Assembly: GCA_033782935.1 (NCBI GenBank)
Contig: JAWQEG010000501.1
Coordinates: 751,501-815,500, forward strand
Source of the DNA: Petrolisthes cinctipes
Taxonomy: Eukaryota; Arthropoda; Malacostraca; Decapoda; Porcellanidae
Direction of reading: 5' to 3'
DNA length: 64,000 nt
Translations under genes and position numbers: made by a program
Shown: positions 53,828-63,521 of the stretch, in pieces
Numbering within the stretch: position 1 is the first letter of the stretch
Layout: the number at the start of each line of letters is the position of its first letter
Notes under the pieces: model-generated
The model's input: only the letters and a program-made list of their open reading frames with translations
Told to the model about the DNA's origin: nothing
Database searches by the model: none

Positions 53828-56800
53828 CTACTTAAATCCACCAAAACGAGGGTGGCGCACCAGAAGTTCCTCCAGAACCTGATGGTTCAGCAGGTGTCGA
53901 GAAACCACATCAAGTGGCAGGCCCTGGGGCAGCAAGTGTCGGACAGTGGGGCAGGCTAGGCAATAGTGCTCTATAGTGTTAGCACGAGGCGCTCGACACA
54001 AGCGACACTCAGTGAAGGGAGGCTCACCCTGCATTTCAGCAACCTGCCACGGTGGCCGGTAACCAAGCCTCAAACGAGCAGAGACTACATTGTGCCTCCG
54101 AACCATGAGGCCTCGACGACGGTAGGAATATTTGTGACGGCATACAGACTCGTAATGGGTGATGGAGATGCTGAAGGGCCTCTCTGCATCCCTGCGTCGC
54201 CGTACAGGAAGGAGAGTGGCGGAGCGGACTTTAGAGAGGTAACATGTCAGGGAGAGAGGACGTCCAGCACCACGAGGAGGCAGATGGCAGGCTTCCTTAG
54301 CGAGTCTGTCAACTGTACCATTGTGACGTAAACCTACATGGGATGGCACCCATAAAAATTTGACAGTCAATTTACGATGACGCAATAAGGCCAAAAACGA
54401 TAAAATCTGCTGAACAACAGTAGAGTGTGTGGGCTGAACACTAGAGAGGGAATGAATGGCAGGTTTGGAGTCACAAAAAATGGCAGCATTCACTCCACGT
54501 TGACAAACAACACTAACAGCATCCAGAATGGCATACAGTTCACACAATGTTGAGCTAGAGTGGTTACAGAGACGACGGCCAACCCAGCCCCCTGGAGGTG
54601 ACTCCAGGTCAGGCGAGAAAACAGCACAACCTGCTGCACCATCCACCTGCAATGAGCCATCAGTGTAGAGGCAGTATGGATCTGTGATGGAGGAAGTCAC
54701 TGTTTCTATGTGTTCTAGAGCCAACTGCCGCTGTAGAGAAGGCAGCTCCGACTTGGAAGTAGGTGTAAAGCTCACATCAGGTGTTGGTAGCATCCATGGA
54801 GGGGGCCCTGGGGGTACGTCTGCAACCATTATATCTATATTAAGACCACGGAGCACAGAGGAAACAGACCTTATAAGAGTACGTCCAGCAGGCAGTATGG
54901 GAGGGACCGGGTAGTTTGGTCTAAGAGAAGTCCTGACTAACTGAGAGTAATGGGGTGAAAGATGTGCGAAATGGAGGCACTTGACAGTGAAGCCAGTAAC
55001 ATTACAATAAATTCTCTCGATTAATGGGGGAAGACGCAACTCACGCTGCATGTTCACTATCCTGGTCGACATTGGACAGCCGAGAATTATTCTCATTGCT
55101 CTATTCTGAAATTTTTCTAAAGTTTCCAGAGTAGCCCTGGGAAGTTGAATCAAAGCAGGGGAGAGGTAATCAACAACTGAACGGATAAAAGCAATATAGA
55201 TGGTTCTGGCTACTGGGATGGAGATGCCCGAGGAGTTGTTAGATAGCCATTGAAGTGGTGTAAGTCGGCGCTGGAGACGACCCAATAAGTCCTGGACAAT
55301 GGGATGGTCTTGAGGTCTGGCAGGGACAATCGGCCAAATATTGACTGGCGCACCCAGGTAGCAGTACTGGGAACACATGGGAATGACAGTCCCTCCAATG
55401 GTGAACACTGGCTGAGCTTGAGGAAGGCGGCAGGTGAATATTCTGCTCTTATCTGGGGAGACAATAATGCCACAGTGAGAGGAGACCACAGAGAAGGAGT
55501 CAAGAAACCGCTGGAGATCCCTTGGTGAGGTAGAATGAACACAGATATCATCAGCATAGCATGTAATTGTAGTTCCAGGTATATCAGGGAGAGAAGTGAG
55601 CAACCGATGCATCAGAATATTAAATAACAATAGGCTGAGAACACCACCTTGAGGCGTACCAAGATGAAAACTGCGCAAAGGACTGAGTGCACCACTGAAA
55701 AACACATGGGAGGTCCTGTTACTCAGGTAGCCCCGAATCCACCGTAGTAGATTACCCTTTATCCCAAAGTCAACCAGTTGATCCAAAATGACGTCTCTAT
55801 TAGCAACATCGAAGGCACTTCGAAGGTCAATGAAGGCCACCACACTGTCCCTGGAAAGGCGAGAGTACAGGTCGACTAGGCAGTGATGTGTGCTCCGCTG
55901 GGGAAGGAAACCAAACAGCCATGGAGAAAGGCGATCCTGCAGTCTGTACATGAGACGATTGAGTAAGATTCTCTCCATAACCTTACAGAAACAGGAAGTA
56001 AGGGAAATAGGCCTGAACTTCGCAGTGCCGGGCTTAGGGATGGGTATTATTGTGCTGCTGGTCCAGGCTCGTGGTACACAACCGTCACGAAGACAAAGAT
56101 TGTACAGTCGAAGTAGAGGGTTCCCAGAAACTTGTTGAAGTAGACGCAGCACAGCATAAGTAATACCATCATCACCAGGGGAAGAAGCTTTACCCCGAGA
56201 GAGAGCACGGCGCAACTCCTCCTCAGTTATCTCCTCTGCATCATCGTCATCATCTTGTAACAGAGCAGACATTAGACGTAGCCGATGGAGAGCAGCACGG
56301 GAAGCGAGTGCATCTTGTATGTGGATGGGTAGACTGGCTTGGGTAGATTGTTCTGACCAGGCATCGACAAGTTGTTTGGCATAGTCGGCAGGAGTGTGAT
56401 GACGAGCAGTGGCCGGTGTCTTTTTAACAACCCGACGGATGAGGTGCCACATAGAAGCCACACTTGTTTGCTGGTTGATGCTGTCCGTGAACCGCTGCCA
56501 AGACTCAGTGTGAGCACAATCCTGCGGGGCAACTAAAGCGTCCCTAGACATCTGGTAACGATGGAGTAGGTCAGGGGTTGGGTTGGCTTGAAACAATAGG
56601 CCATCACGTTCAGCCTCCTCCTTTGCCTCCTGTATACGTGCATCCAGCGTCCAGGAGTGGGCAGTATGGCGATGCTGGAGGTGTGGCCGGGAGACGTATA
56701 GCCTATAAAAGTCATGAGTAGCAGATACAAGATCAGAGTACAACTGTTCAGCTGATGATATGTCAAATGTAGGGAATACATGGGTCATAAATAAGATGTA

Positions 56801-57511
56801 AGTCGGGCAATATTTAGGGGGCACAGCAATACGCAAACGAGTGGCTGAAGCACCCGACCCAGCAGTTAGAGAATAATGAAACCGAAGAGCAATGTGATCA
56901 GAGAATAAGTCTGGCACAGAGGAGCACTGGACCTGAGATGCTATCAGGCCAGACGAGAGGATGTAATCCAGAGTACCTCCCCGGCAATGAGTGGCACCGC
57001 CAGTGTCCCAGTGTGTCAGATGATGCTTGCGGATGTATGAAAGGAGACGAACACCATTACGATTAATAGAGCCAGTACCATCACCCAAATCAGAATGCCG
57101 AGCATTAAAATCTCCCATATACACCATACCACGCACTGTTGGAGAAGGAAGAGCCTCAAGAGTGAGTCTAGCTGGGGCAGAATAGACATTACATAGTTGG
57201 AGTACTCCATTCCCAGGTAGAACCTCAAATAGCTGAAAGGTCATGTCAGGATCAGTGGAGGTACGGAGAAGGCGATGTGGCAAGGAACTATGTATGTAAG
57301 TCAGGAGACCATTCCTTACCAGATGAACATATGGCACATAACCTGAGAGAGGAGGAGCTTGCCCAGCAGCGAGCGGCCGTCCTGGAAATGCTTCCTGGAG
57401 AAAAATAACACTGGGATGATGACGAAAAACATAGGCCTTGAGTTGAGTGAGCTTAGCATAACTGGTGATACCACATACATTCCAGGAGATGACATCCAGC
57501 CGGCAATCACT
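53828..57511 (-). CDS. LINE ORF2: endonuclease, reverse transcriptase, RNase H
   Basis: About 1227 codons counted from just after the ORF1 stop; no ATG there. It sits in the +1 frame relative to ORF1 and overlaps its end, so reinitiation or frameshifting is inferred. The endonuclease begins at 57496: DVISWNVCGITSYAKLTQLK, VIFLQEAFPG, GDFNARHSDLGDG, SDHIAL. RT: AKFRPISLTSCFCKVMERIL, VVAFIDLRSAFDVANRD, GTPQGGVLSLLLFNILM, catalytic CYADDICVHS near 55547-55558. RNase H: LYTDGSLQVDGAAG, STLCELYAILDAV, FCDSKPAIHSL, KFLWVPSHVGLRHNGTVDRL. The C-terminal knuckle is CRLCRAPRANTIEHYCLAC. All catalytic motifs appear intact. Confidence 0.9.
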   Translation of the reverse strand, partial: SDCRLDVISWNVCGITSYAKLTQLKAYVFRHHPSVIFLQEAFPGRPLAAGQAPPLSGYVPYVHLVRNGLLTYIHSSLPHRLLRTSTDPDMTFQLFEVLPGNGVLQLCNVYSAPARLTLEALPSPTVRGMVYMGDFNARHSDLGDGTGSINRNGVRLLSYIRKHHLTHWDTGGATHCRGGTLDYILSSGLIASQVQCSSVPDLFSDHIALRFHYSLTAGSGASATRLRIAVPPKYCPTYILFMTHVFPTFDISSAEQLYSDLVSATHDFYRLYVSRPHLQHRHTAHSWTLDARIQEAKEEAERDGLLFQANPTPDLLHRYQMSRDALVAPQDCAHTESWQRFTDSINQQTSVASMWHLIRRVVKKTPATARHHTPADYAKQLVDAWSEQSTQASLPIHIQDALASRAALHRLRLMSALLQDDDDDAEEITEEELRRALSRGKASSPGDDGITYAVLRLLQQVSGNPLLRLYNLCLRDGCVPRAWTSSTIIPIPKPGTAKFRPISLTSCFCKVMERILLNRLMYRLQDRLSPWLFGFLPQRSTHHCLVDLYSRLSRDSVVAFIDLRSAFDVANRDVILDQLVDFGIKGNLLRWIRGYLSNRTSHVFFSGALSPLRSFHLGTPQGGVLSLLLFNILMHRLLTSLPDIPGTTITCYADDICVHSTSPRDLQRFLDSFSVVSSHCGIIVSPDKSRIFTCRLPQAQPVFTIGGTVIPMCSQYCYLGAPVNIWPIVPARPQDHPIVQDLLGRLQRRLTPLQWLSNNSSGISIPVARTIYIAFIRSVVDYLSPALIQLPRATLETLEKFQNRAMRIILGCPMSTRIVNMQRELRLPPLIERIYCNVTGFTVKCLHFAHLSPHYSQLVRTSLRPNYPVPPILPAGRTLIRSVSSVLRGLNIDIMVADVPPGPPPWMLPTPDVSFTPTSKSELPSLQRQLALEHIETVTSSITDPYCLYTDGSLQVDGAAGCAVFSPDLESPPGGWVGRRLCNHSSSTLCELYAILDAVSVVCQRGVNAAIFCDSKPAIHSLSSVQPTHSTVVQQILSFLALLRHRKLTVKFLWVPSHVGLRHNGTVDRLAKEACHLPPRGAGRPLSLTCYLSKVRSATLLPVRRRRDAERPFSISITHYESVCRHKYSYRRRGLMVRRHNVVSARLRLGYRPPWQVAEMQGEPPFTECRLCRAPRANTIEHYCLACPTVRHLLPQGLPLDVVSRHLLNHQVLEELLVRHPRFGGFK

Positions 57512-58997
57512 AGCGAACTCTGTATTTGGAGGTAGAAGTCCGGTGAGTGGGGGCAGATGAGCGACCTGGAGAAGAAGATGGACCAGGAGAAGGGACTGAC
57601 TCGAAAAGCTTTTCAAGGCGAGATGCAACAGTATCCATCTTTTCGGTAAGGGTAGTGACAGTTGAGATGATGGCCTGCTGAGCCTCGACCAAGGTGGAGA
57701 GTTTGGAGTCATTGGCAGCCTGAGCGGCAACCAGCCCATCAATCCTGGCTTCAAGGGCAGAAAAGCGGTTTTCGAGAACCGTACATCGTGCCATGAGGGT
57801 AGCAACAGACTTGCGGAGGGCCAGGTCTGGAGGTGAGGCAGGGCTGGTAGGAGGAGCAGGGCTGGTAGGAGGAGCAGACTGGGGAGGTGGTGGTGGTGGT
57901 GGTGGTGGAGGCAGAGCAATAGTAGAGACACGATCCTGGACCTTACGTCGAGTACATCCATGCCACACGTTAACCCCTGGCTGAAGGCATCGTGGACACT
58001 TCCATCGAGACGTATCTTCAGGAGGTGAAGGCTCAGAGGTGGAGGCAGCAGGACGTGATGGTTCACCCCTGACAGGACACGTCTTGGAATCATGGTCGGC
58101 CGCACACCATGCACATTTCGGCCTGGCAGAACAGTACCGGGAGATATGCCCCACACCCCAGCACCTGTAGCACCAAGGCTGGTCATTATGAAGTTTCCTC
58201 ACCTCACACGGTGGAAGACAAGGGAGGAAATCAAAGGAAATCTCATTTGGAGGTGGATCGGGTTGACTCCAGACAACAACAATACGGCTAATGGGGGAAC
58301 CATCTTGGAAAAAACGACGGGCAAAGTACACACCAGGGTATCCTTTGGCAAGTTTCGGGTCAACATCAATAGGAAAACGGGTGAGGATGTAGCTGGGGAA
58401 CTTACGAGGCCTCTCAGGTGAGTCTTCAAGAATGAGAGGCAGAGATAAAAATTCACCAGCCTTCACTCTATCAATGATGTCCTGACGCTTCCTAGAGATG
58501 TAGACAAACCGGGAGGTGACAGCAGCCATCTTGACTTCAGCCAGTTCACGCTGCAACTGGAAGGCCCTGTTGACATCAGACAACCAACGCAGCTTTGTGT
58601 CCGTAGATGGGTTTCCAGAGAAGGAGAGTTTGACATAGGCATCTCTCGGGGCAAAAGCAGGAAGGTTGGACGAGGGCAAGGAGTTGGTATACAAAGAAGA
58701 AACACCAGGGTGAGGCAGAGAAGGTACGTCGTGCACAGCTGAAGCACCCTTGGCAGTCTTGGCAGCTGGAGGCAAACAGTCCACACCATCGGAATCCTGC
58801 GAGGAGTCGGACGAGGCATCAACAGGTCGCTTGGTAGAGGTTGAGGAGGTGGACGGCTGCAACCTGAGCTGCGGAGTGACCGAGGAGAGGGGGGGAGGGT
58901 TGCGAGAAGGCAGCTCAGGCCAGTGATCCTCAATTGGAGACTCGTCTTCCTCCGACATTGCCAAGTCGGCCTCCAAGCAGGAATCCGCACTCTCCAT
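57510..58997 (-). CDS. LINE ORF1: Gag-like zinc-knuckle protein
   Basis: 495 residues from the ATG (MESADSCLEADLAMSEEDES). Acidic Ser/Pro-rich N-terminus, then an RRM-like middle (YVKLSFSGNPSTDTKLRWLS; RFPIDVDPKLAKGYPGVYFA). Two consecutive knuckles follow (CYRCWGVGHISRYC, CAWCAADHDSKTC), then a third Cys/His group (CPRCLQPGVNVWHGC), a proline run, and a C-terminal coiled-coil stretch (ATLMARCTVLENRFSALEAR). It binds element RNA in the ribonucleoprotein. Confidence 0.88.
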   Translation of the reverse strand: MESADSCLEADLAMSEEDESPIEDHWPELPSRNPPPLSSVTPQLRLQPSTSSTSTKRPVDASSDSSQDSDGVDCLPPAAKTAKGASAVHDVPSLPHPGVSSLYTNSLPSSNLPAFAPRDAYVKLSFSGNPSTDTKLRWLSDVNRAFQLQRELAEVKMAAVTSRFVYISRKRQDIIDRVKAGEFLSLPLILEDSPERPRKFPSYILTRFPIDVDPKLAKGYPGVYFARRFFQDGSPISRIVVVWSQPDPPPNEISFDFLPCLPPCEVRKLHNDQPWCYRCWGVGHISRYCSARPKCAWCAADHDSKTCPVRGEPSRPAASTSEPSPPEDTSRWKCPRCLQPGVNVWHGCTRRKVQDRVSTIALPPPPPPPPPPQSAPPTSPAPPTSPASPPDLALRKSVATLMARCTVLENRFSALEARIDGLVAAQAANDSKLSTLVEAQQAIISTVTTLTEKMDTVASRLEKLFESVPSPGPSSSPGRSSAPTHRTSTSKYRVR

Positions 58998-59296
58998 CAG
59001 GCCAGGCAAGGCCTAGATGGAAAGGAAACAACAACACAAACAACTAAACACTCAATCAGCCAGGGACACACACACACACACACACACAGACAATCACAAC
59101 AAAACTATACACAGAACCACAACAGACAAACAACACCAGCAACACCACAGAAACAACAACACATAAACAAGAACTCACAAACAACACAAAAAATACAAAC
59201 AAGAGCTCCAAAACAACACAAAACAACAACACAAACGAGAATGGAGACAGAGCGCCACGAGTACGTCCACACTCCACCTGTTCTGGAGCGAGACGG

Positions 59297-59770
59297 AGTA
59301 TAACACTTTGTTGGTGCTTCATATCAGTACCAGTATATAATTAACACAACACCTCAGAGTATAACACTTTGTTGGTGCTTCATATCAGTATATAATTAAC
59401 ACAACACCTCAGAGTATAACACTTTGTTGGTGCTTCATATCAGTACCAGTATATAATTAACACAACACCTCAGAGTATAACACTTTGTTGGTGCTTCATA
59501 TCAGTATATAATTAACACAACACCTCAGAGTATAACACTTTGTTGGTGCTTCATATCAGTACCAGTATATAATTAACACAACACATCAGAGTATAACACT
59601 TTGTTGGTGCTTCATATCAGTACCAGTATATAATTAACACAACACATCAGAGTATAACACTTTGTTGGTGCTTCATATCAGTATATAATTAACACAACAC
59701 ATCAGAGTATAACACTTTGTTGGTGCTTCATATCAGTACCAGTATATAATTAACGCAACACCTCAGAGCA
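59297..59770. repeat. 61-bp satellite array, right segment
   Basis: About eight units alternating between 61 bp and a 55-bp variant lacking TACCAG. Begins with the LINE target duplication. Confidence 0.92.
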
Positions 59771-60079
59771 GTAATTTTCAACCGGTGTTCCTGTGTTGAG
59801 TCATGGGACACTTTTCGAGCCACATTACTTCCTAATTCCTTTAAAAATCATGATGGCTGGACATGTAGATAGCAGGTGTGAATTAACTAAAATAAGGGTG
59901 AGGTCAGGTAGATAAAGACACCCATGAGACTCACCCTTATTTACATACAATACAATCTGTTATACAACAAAATATCACATTAATAGTCAATTAAAACTGT
60001 ATCTACTTCTATAAACCAGGATATTACACAGTTGAATAATACACTAACATCTATCTTAGGTTTATAGTCTATTAGGCTA

Positions 60080-60345
60080 TATAATATTACTTTTTTTTAT
60101 AGAGGGTTATGTCTGTGTTGTCTGTGTTGTCTGTGTTGACAGAGGCTATATAATATAAGGCTATATAATATTACTTTTTTTATAGAGGGTTATGTCTGTG
60201 TTGTCTGTGTGACTCTGTGTTGGCAGAGGCTATATAATATTACTTTTTTTTATAGAGGGTTATGTCTGTGTTGTCTGTGTGACTCTGTGTTGACAGAGGC
60301 TATATAATATTACTTTTTTTTATAGAGGGTTATGTCTGTGTGACT
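60080..60345. repeat. Tandem repeat of about 65-70 bp, four copies
   Basis: GGCTATATAATATTAC, TTTTTTTATAGAGGGTTATG, TCTGTGTTGTCTGTGTGACT and similar; units vary in the TCTGTGT run. Confidence 0.85.
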
Positions 60346-60448
60346 CTGTCCTCTGGCACTGTATTGGCAGAGTCACCTTGTATAGGCTATAGTCACCTTG
60401 TATAATTATATAATTTGTAATGAATATAGTGGATGAAATGATAAAACA

Positions 60449-60480
60449 ACTATTATTATTATTATTATTATTATTATTAA
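60449..60480. repeat. ATT microsatellite
   Basis: Uninterrupted (TTA)n tract. Confidence 0.9.
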
Positions 60481-60714
60481 AAGATGGTACATTACAAAAC
60501 AAATATAATGATGTAATAATTGAAAATGTAACAAAACCAAAGAAAATACATATGAAAAACCAAATAGAATACTGGTACCTGCTGTACTTAAGATTAATAA
60601 CACATTAATATTAGTTGATTAATATAGACTAATACAGAAACAAAACTCACAATCCTTAGATAATCTAACATTGAATACTGGTAGTTGTACTTGAGGTTAT
60701 CCACCATATTATTA

Positions 60715-60829
<115 letters not shown>

Positions 60830-61510
60830 TATAAGATTCTTTTAGTTGTACAGAACTTGAGATTACCAACTAAGTAATATATTGTATAATACTGTATATT
60901 AATAAACTATAGTAACATAACTCAGAATCCTTAGATATTCCAAACATGACAACAAATATGTAAACAGTAGAAGATTCTTTTAGGCAAGTTGTACAGTACT
61001 TGAGGTTAATACTGTAACAAAATAATATATTATACAATATATTCAATGAAAAACAAAATAATATTAAATAACTGATCCAGAAACTACAGTAACAAAACTG
61101 AATACTGTACATTCCATAATTCATAATAATTATATTTTATCCATATAGACAATATTAAATTAGATTCCCAAACAGTATGGTATTAAAAATAAGACCCTAA
61201 GATTTACCTCATAATGATAATACTGTACATGTAAAGAAATATATAAATATATTCTTGTATCCATGCATTACTAGAATTTAAGTTGCCATTTACTAATCTT
61301 AACTGTATGTAACAAAGTACTATAAATATATTCCTGTATTAATTATACATGCAATACTAAAAATAAAGTAGCCTTTAACTGATATTCACTATATGTAACA
61401 AAATAATATAAATATATAAATATATTCCTGTATTAATTATATCCATCCGTTACTAAAATTAAAGTAATCTTTAACTGATCTTCAGTACAGTACTGATCTC
61501 TCGGTACTCT
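60830..61510. other. AT-rich intergenic DNA
   Basis: Imperfect local duplications (TATAAATATATTCCTGTATT at about 61320 and 61410). No gene seen. Confidence 0.5.
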
Positions 61511-61513
61511 TCC

Positions 61514-61920
61514 TTCAGTGGTCACTCAGTACTCTTCCTTCAGGGGTCACTCAGTACTCTTCCTTCAGGGGTCACTCAGTACTCTTCCTTCAGTAGTCAC
61601 TCAGTACTCTTCCTTCAGTAGTCACTCAGTACTCTTCCTTCAGTGGTCACTCAGTACTCTTCCTTCAGGGGTCACTCAGTACTCTTCCTTCAGTGGTCAC
61701 TCAGTACTCTTCCTTCAGGGGTCACTCAGTACTCTTCCTTCAGGGGTCACTCAGTACTCTTCCTTCAGTAGTCACTCAGTACTCTTCCTTCAGTAGTCAC
61801 TCAGTACTCTTCCTTCAGTGGTCACTCAGTACTCTTCCTTCAGGGGTCACTCAGTACTCTTCCTTCAGTGGTCACTCAGTACTCTTCCTTCAGTAGTCAC
61901 TCAGTACTCTTCCTCCAGGG
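61514..61920. repeat. 25-bp minisatellite, about 16 copies
   Basis: GTCACTCAGTACTCTTCCTTCAG plus a variable dinucleotide (TG, GG or TA). The variant order itself shows higher-order patterning. Confidence 0.95.
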
Positions 61921-61924
61921 GTCA

Positions 61925-62215
61925 GTGGTCTCTACAAAGTCTGTCTGTTGATAAGGTGAGTCAGGACTGACAAAGTCTGTCTGTTGATAAGGTGATCCAG
62001 AGTTGAGCACAGGTGATCCAAGGTTGGAGACACACATGATCCAGGTCTGGGTGTGGCTGTCTCCTTTAATAAGTGATCCAAGGCTGGGTGTAGTTGTCTT
62101 AATAGGTGATCCATGGCTGGATGTGTCTCTTCTTAATATGTGATCCATGGCTTGGTGTGGTTGTCTTAATAGGTGATCCATGGCTGGATGTGTCTCTTCT
62201 TAATATGTGATCCAA
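61925..62215. repeat. Tandem GTGATCCA-containing repeats near the kinase 3' end
   Basis: Repeated CAAAGTCTGTCTGTTGATAA (2 copies) and GTGATCCATGGCTGGATGTG-type units with CTCTTCTTAATATGTGATCC. Probably in or next to the kinase gene 3' UTR. Confidence 0.75.
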
Positions 62216-62372
62216 GGGTGTCAAGATCCATCTCCGGCAGCAGAGAGGCAGGGCACTGCAATATGGACTCTACTTGTCTCCACTCTACAAACTGGCACAA
62301 ACTTAGGCCTCTTTAGGTTATGCTTTCTTGTTCATCTCATTCCTTTGTAAAAATCACTTCTTGGTTCTCATG

Positions 62373-63473
62373 TTAGGCTACCCTACGAACTTTTGTTTGG
62401 GACTCCGTGTCACTGGTGCTGGAGGTACGCTGTCTCTTGTGAGTGATATCACGGCAGTTGTTGGGGCGGCAAGAAACATTTGTGGTGTAGTTTGAACCAC
62501 AGTCTTTATTTGAGGTGTTGGAAGCGATAGAGTCATTCTCGTCTGTATCGGTGTTACAGTTATCATCTGTGTCGGTGTTACAGTTATCTTCTGTGAAGGT
62601 GTTGAAGTCATCTTCTGTGTCGGTGTTACAGTCATCTTCTGTATCGGTGTTACAGTCATCTTCCGTGTCGGTGTTACAGTCATCTTCTGTGTCAGTGCCA
62701 GTATCTTCATCTGTGTCCGAGGAACTAAAAGTGCAGGTAAACAGATTGCCAAACTCGTCAACATATCTCTGTATAGTTGAGGCAAGGGAGGCCATGGTGG
62801 GACGTCTGTTGACATTGTAGTGTGTGGTACATTTGATGAGCTTCCTGATGAGACTGGGACACTCAGGGGTAACCATTATGGCACTCATCAACAGGCCCAG
62901 GGAGTACACATCATAGCGGTCCATCATGTTATCAGTAGACACCATCTCCAGTGTAATGGTTGTGTCTTGGGTAACATTGCTGGTGATGGATTGTAGTGTT
63001 CCAAGCGAGGCCAAACCCAACTCTATAATAGAGGCTGAGTAGCAGCCACCCTCCTCCTCCTTAATCAAAATGTTGCCTCCACGGATGTCATAGTGGATAA
63101 GACCAGCCTCGTGGAGTTCAGCAAGTGACGTGGCTGCTGCCTGGAAAATCTTCAGCCATTCCTTCAAATTGAGCCTCTCCTCCCGCTGGTGTAGACTGGA
63201 GATGGACTCACCCTCGACGCAGCTCATCACCAACATGGCAGCATCTGAAGCAGTGACTAATAACTTTGGTACTCCTCCTCTCCCTCCAGCCTTCTCCAGT
63301 ACCCAAGCCTCGTGTCTGAATGTCTCTGGATCGTTGGTATATTGGTGTTCCTTCTGGATGGCTTGTTGGCTACGGTACAACACCAGGTAACAGTTTACTC
63401 CTGAACTGGTCATCAGGGGTCTCACCTCCTTAACCTCAGCACGAATCTCGTCGCCAGTCATCAACTTCTTCAT
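62373..63473 (-). CDS. Kinase-fold protein, probable pseudokinase, with acidic repeat tail
   Basis: 366 residues if started at MKKLMTGDEIRAEVKEV. No glycine loop or VAIK lysine is clear (NCYLVLYRSQQAIQ), while the helix-C-like Glu may be in FRHEAWVLEK. The catalytic loop is HYDIRGGNILI, with Asp and Asn kept but HRD changed to HYD. The metal-binding DFG is replaced by ELG (IIELGLASLG). A C-lobe motif YDVYSLGLLMSAIM and NRRPTMASL follow. The C-terminal 120 residues are an acidic array of CNTDTEDD octapeptides, then a basic end (HKRQRTSST). Upstream of the Met the frame stays open to an acceptor-like TATTATTCCAG (exon edge 63502), so this may be the last exon of a longer gene. I cannot assign the kinase family. 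Confidence 0.7.
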   Translation of the reverse strand: MKKLMTGDEIRAEVKEVRPLMTSSGVNCYLVLYRSQQAIQKEHQYTNDPETFRHEAWVLEKAGGRGGVPKLLVTASDAAMLVMSCVEGESISSLHQREERLNLKEWLKIFQAAATSLAELHEAGLIHYDIRGGNILIKEEEGGCYSASIIELGLASLGTLQSITSNVTQDTTITLEMVSTDNMMDRYDVYSLGLLMSAIMVTPECPSLIRKLIKCTTHYNVNRRPTMASLASTIQRYVDEFGNLFTCTFSSSDTDEDTGTDTEDDCNTDTEDDCNTDTEDDCNTDTEDDFNTFTEDNCNTDTDDNCNTDTDENDSIASNTSNKDCGSNYTTNVSCRPNNCRDITHKRQRTSSTSDTESQTKVRRVA

Positions 63474-63521
63474 TGTAGTGAATTCTGGTTCATAGGCAGA
63501 TCTGGAATAATATGCAGTCAA

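Larger units (their letters stand above)
53626..59296 (-). mobile_element. Full-length I-superfamily-like LINE
   Basis: Minus-strand element of about 5.67 kb with a 22-nt poly(A) tail (T-run 53626-53647) and the perfect target duplication AGTATAACAC (53616-53625, 59297-59306) inside the 61-bp satellite. A 5' leader of about 300 nt is A/C-rich on the plus strand. Both ORFs are open. RNase H after RT plus a CCHC ORF1 point to the I/Nimb/Outcast group, but I cannot choose among them. Confidence 0.92.

Noticed and set aside
57512..58186. N-terminal 225 codons of the longest minus-strand ORF2 reading
   Set aside because: Overlaps ORF1, which has clear zinc knuckles in its own frame; the overlapping part is His/Leu/Pro-rich low-complexity shadow.
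61514..61920. CRISPR-like array (repeats with variable dinucleotides)
   Set aside because: Contiguous 25-bp tandem repeats without spacers in a eukaryotic genome; a minisatellite.
62373..63521. Kinase-like gene as an endogenous DNA-virus gene
   Set aside because: No neighbouring viral genes and a possible splice acceptor upstream; the kinase motif alone does not support a viral origin.
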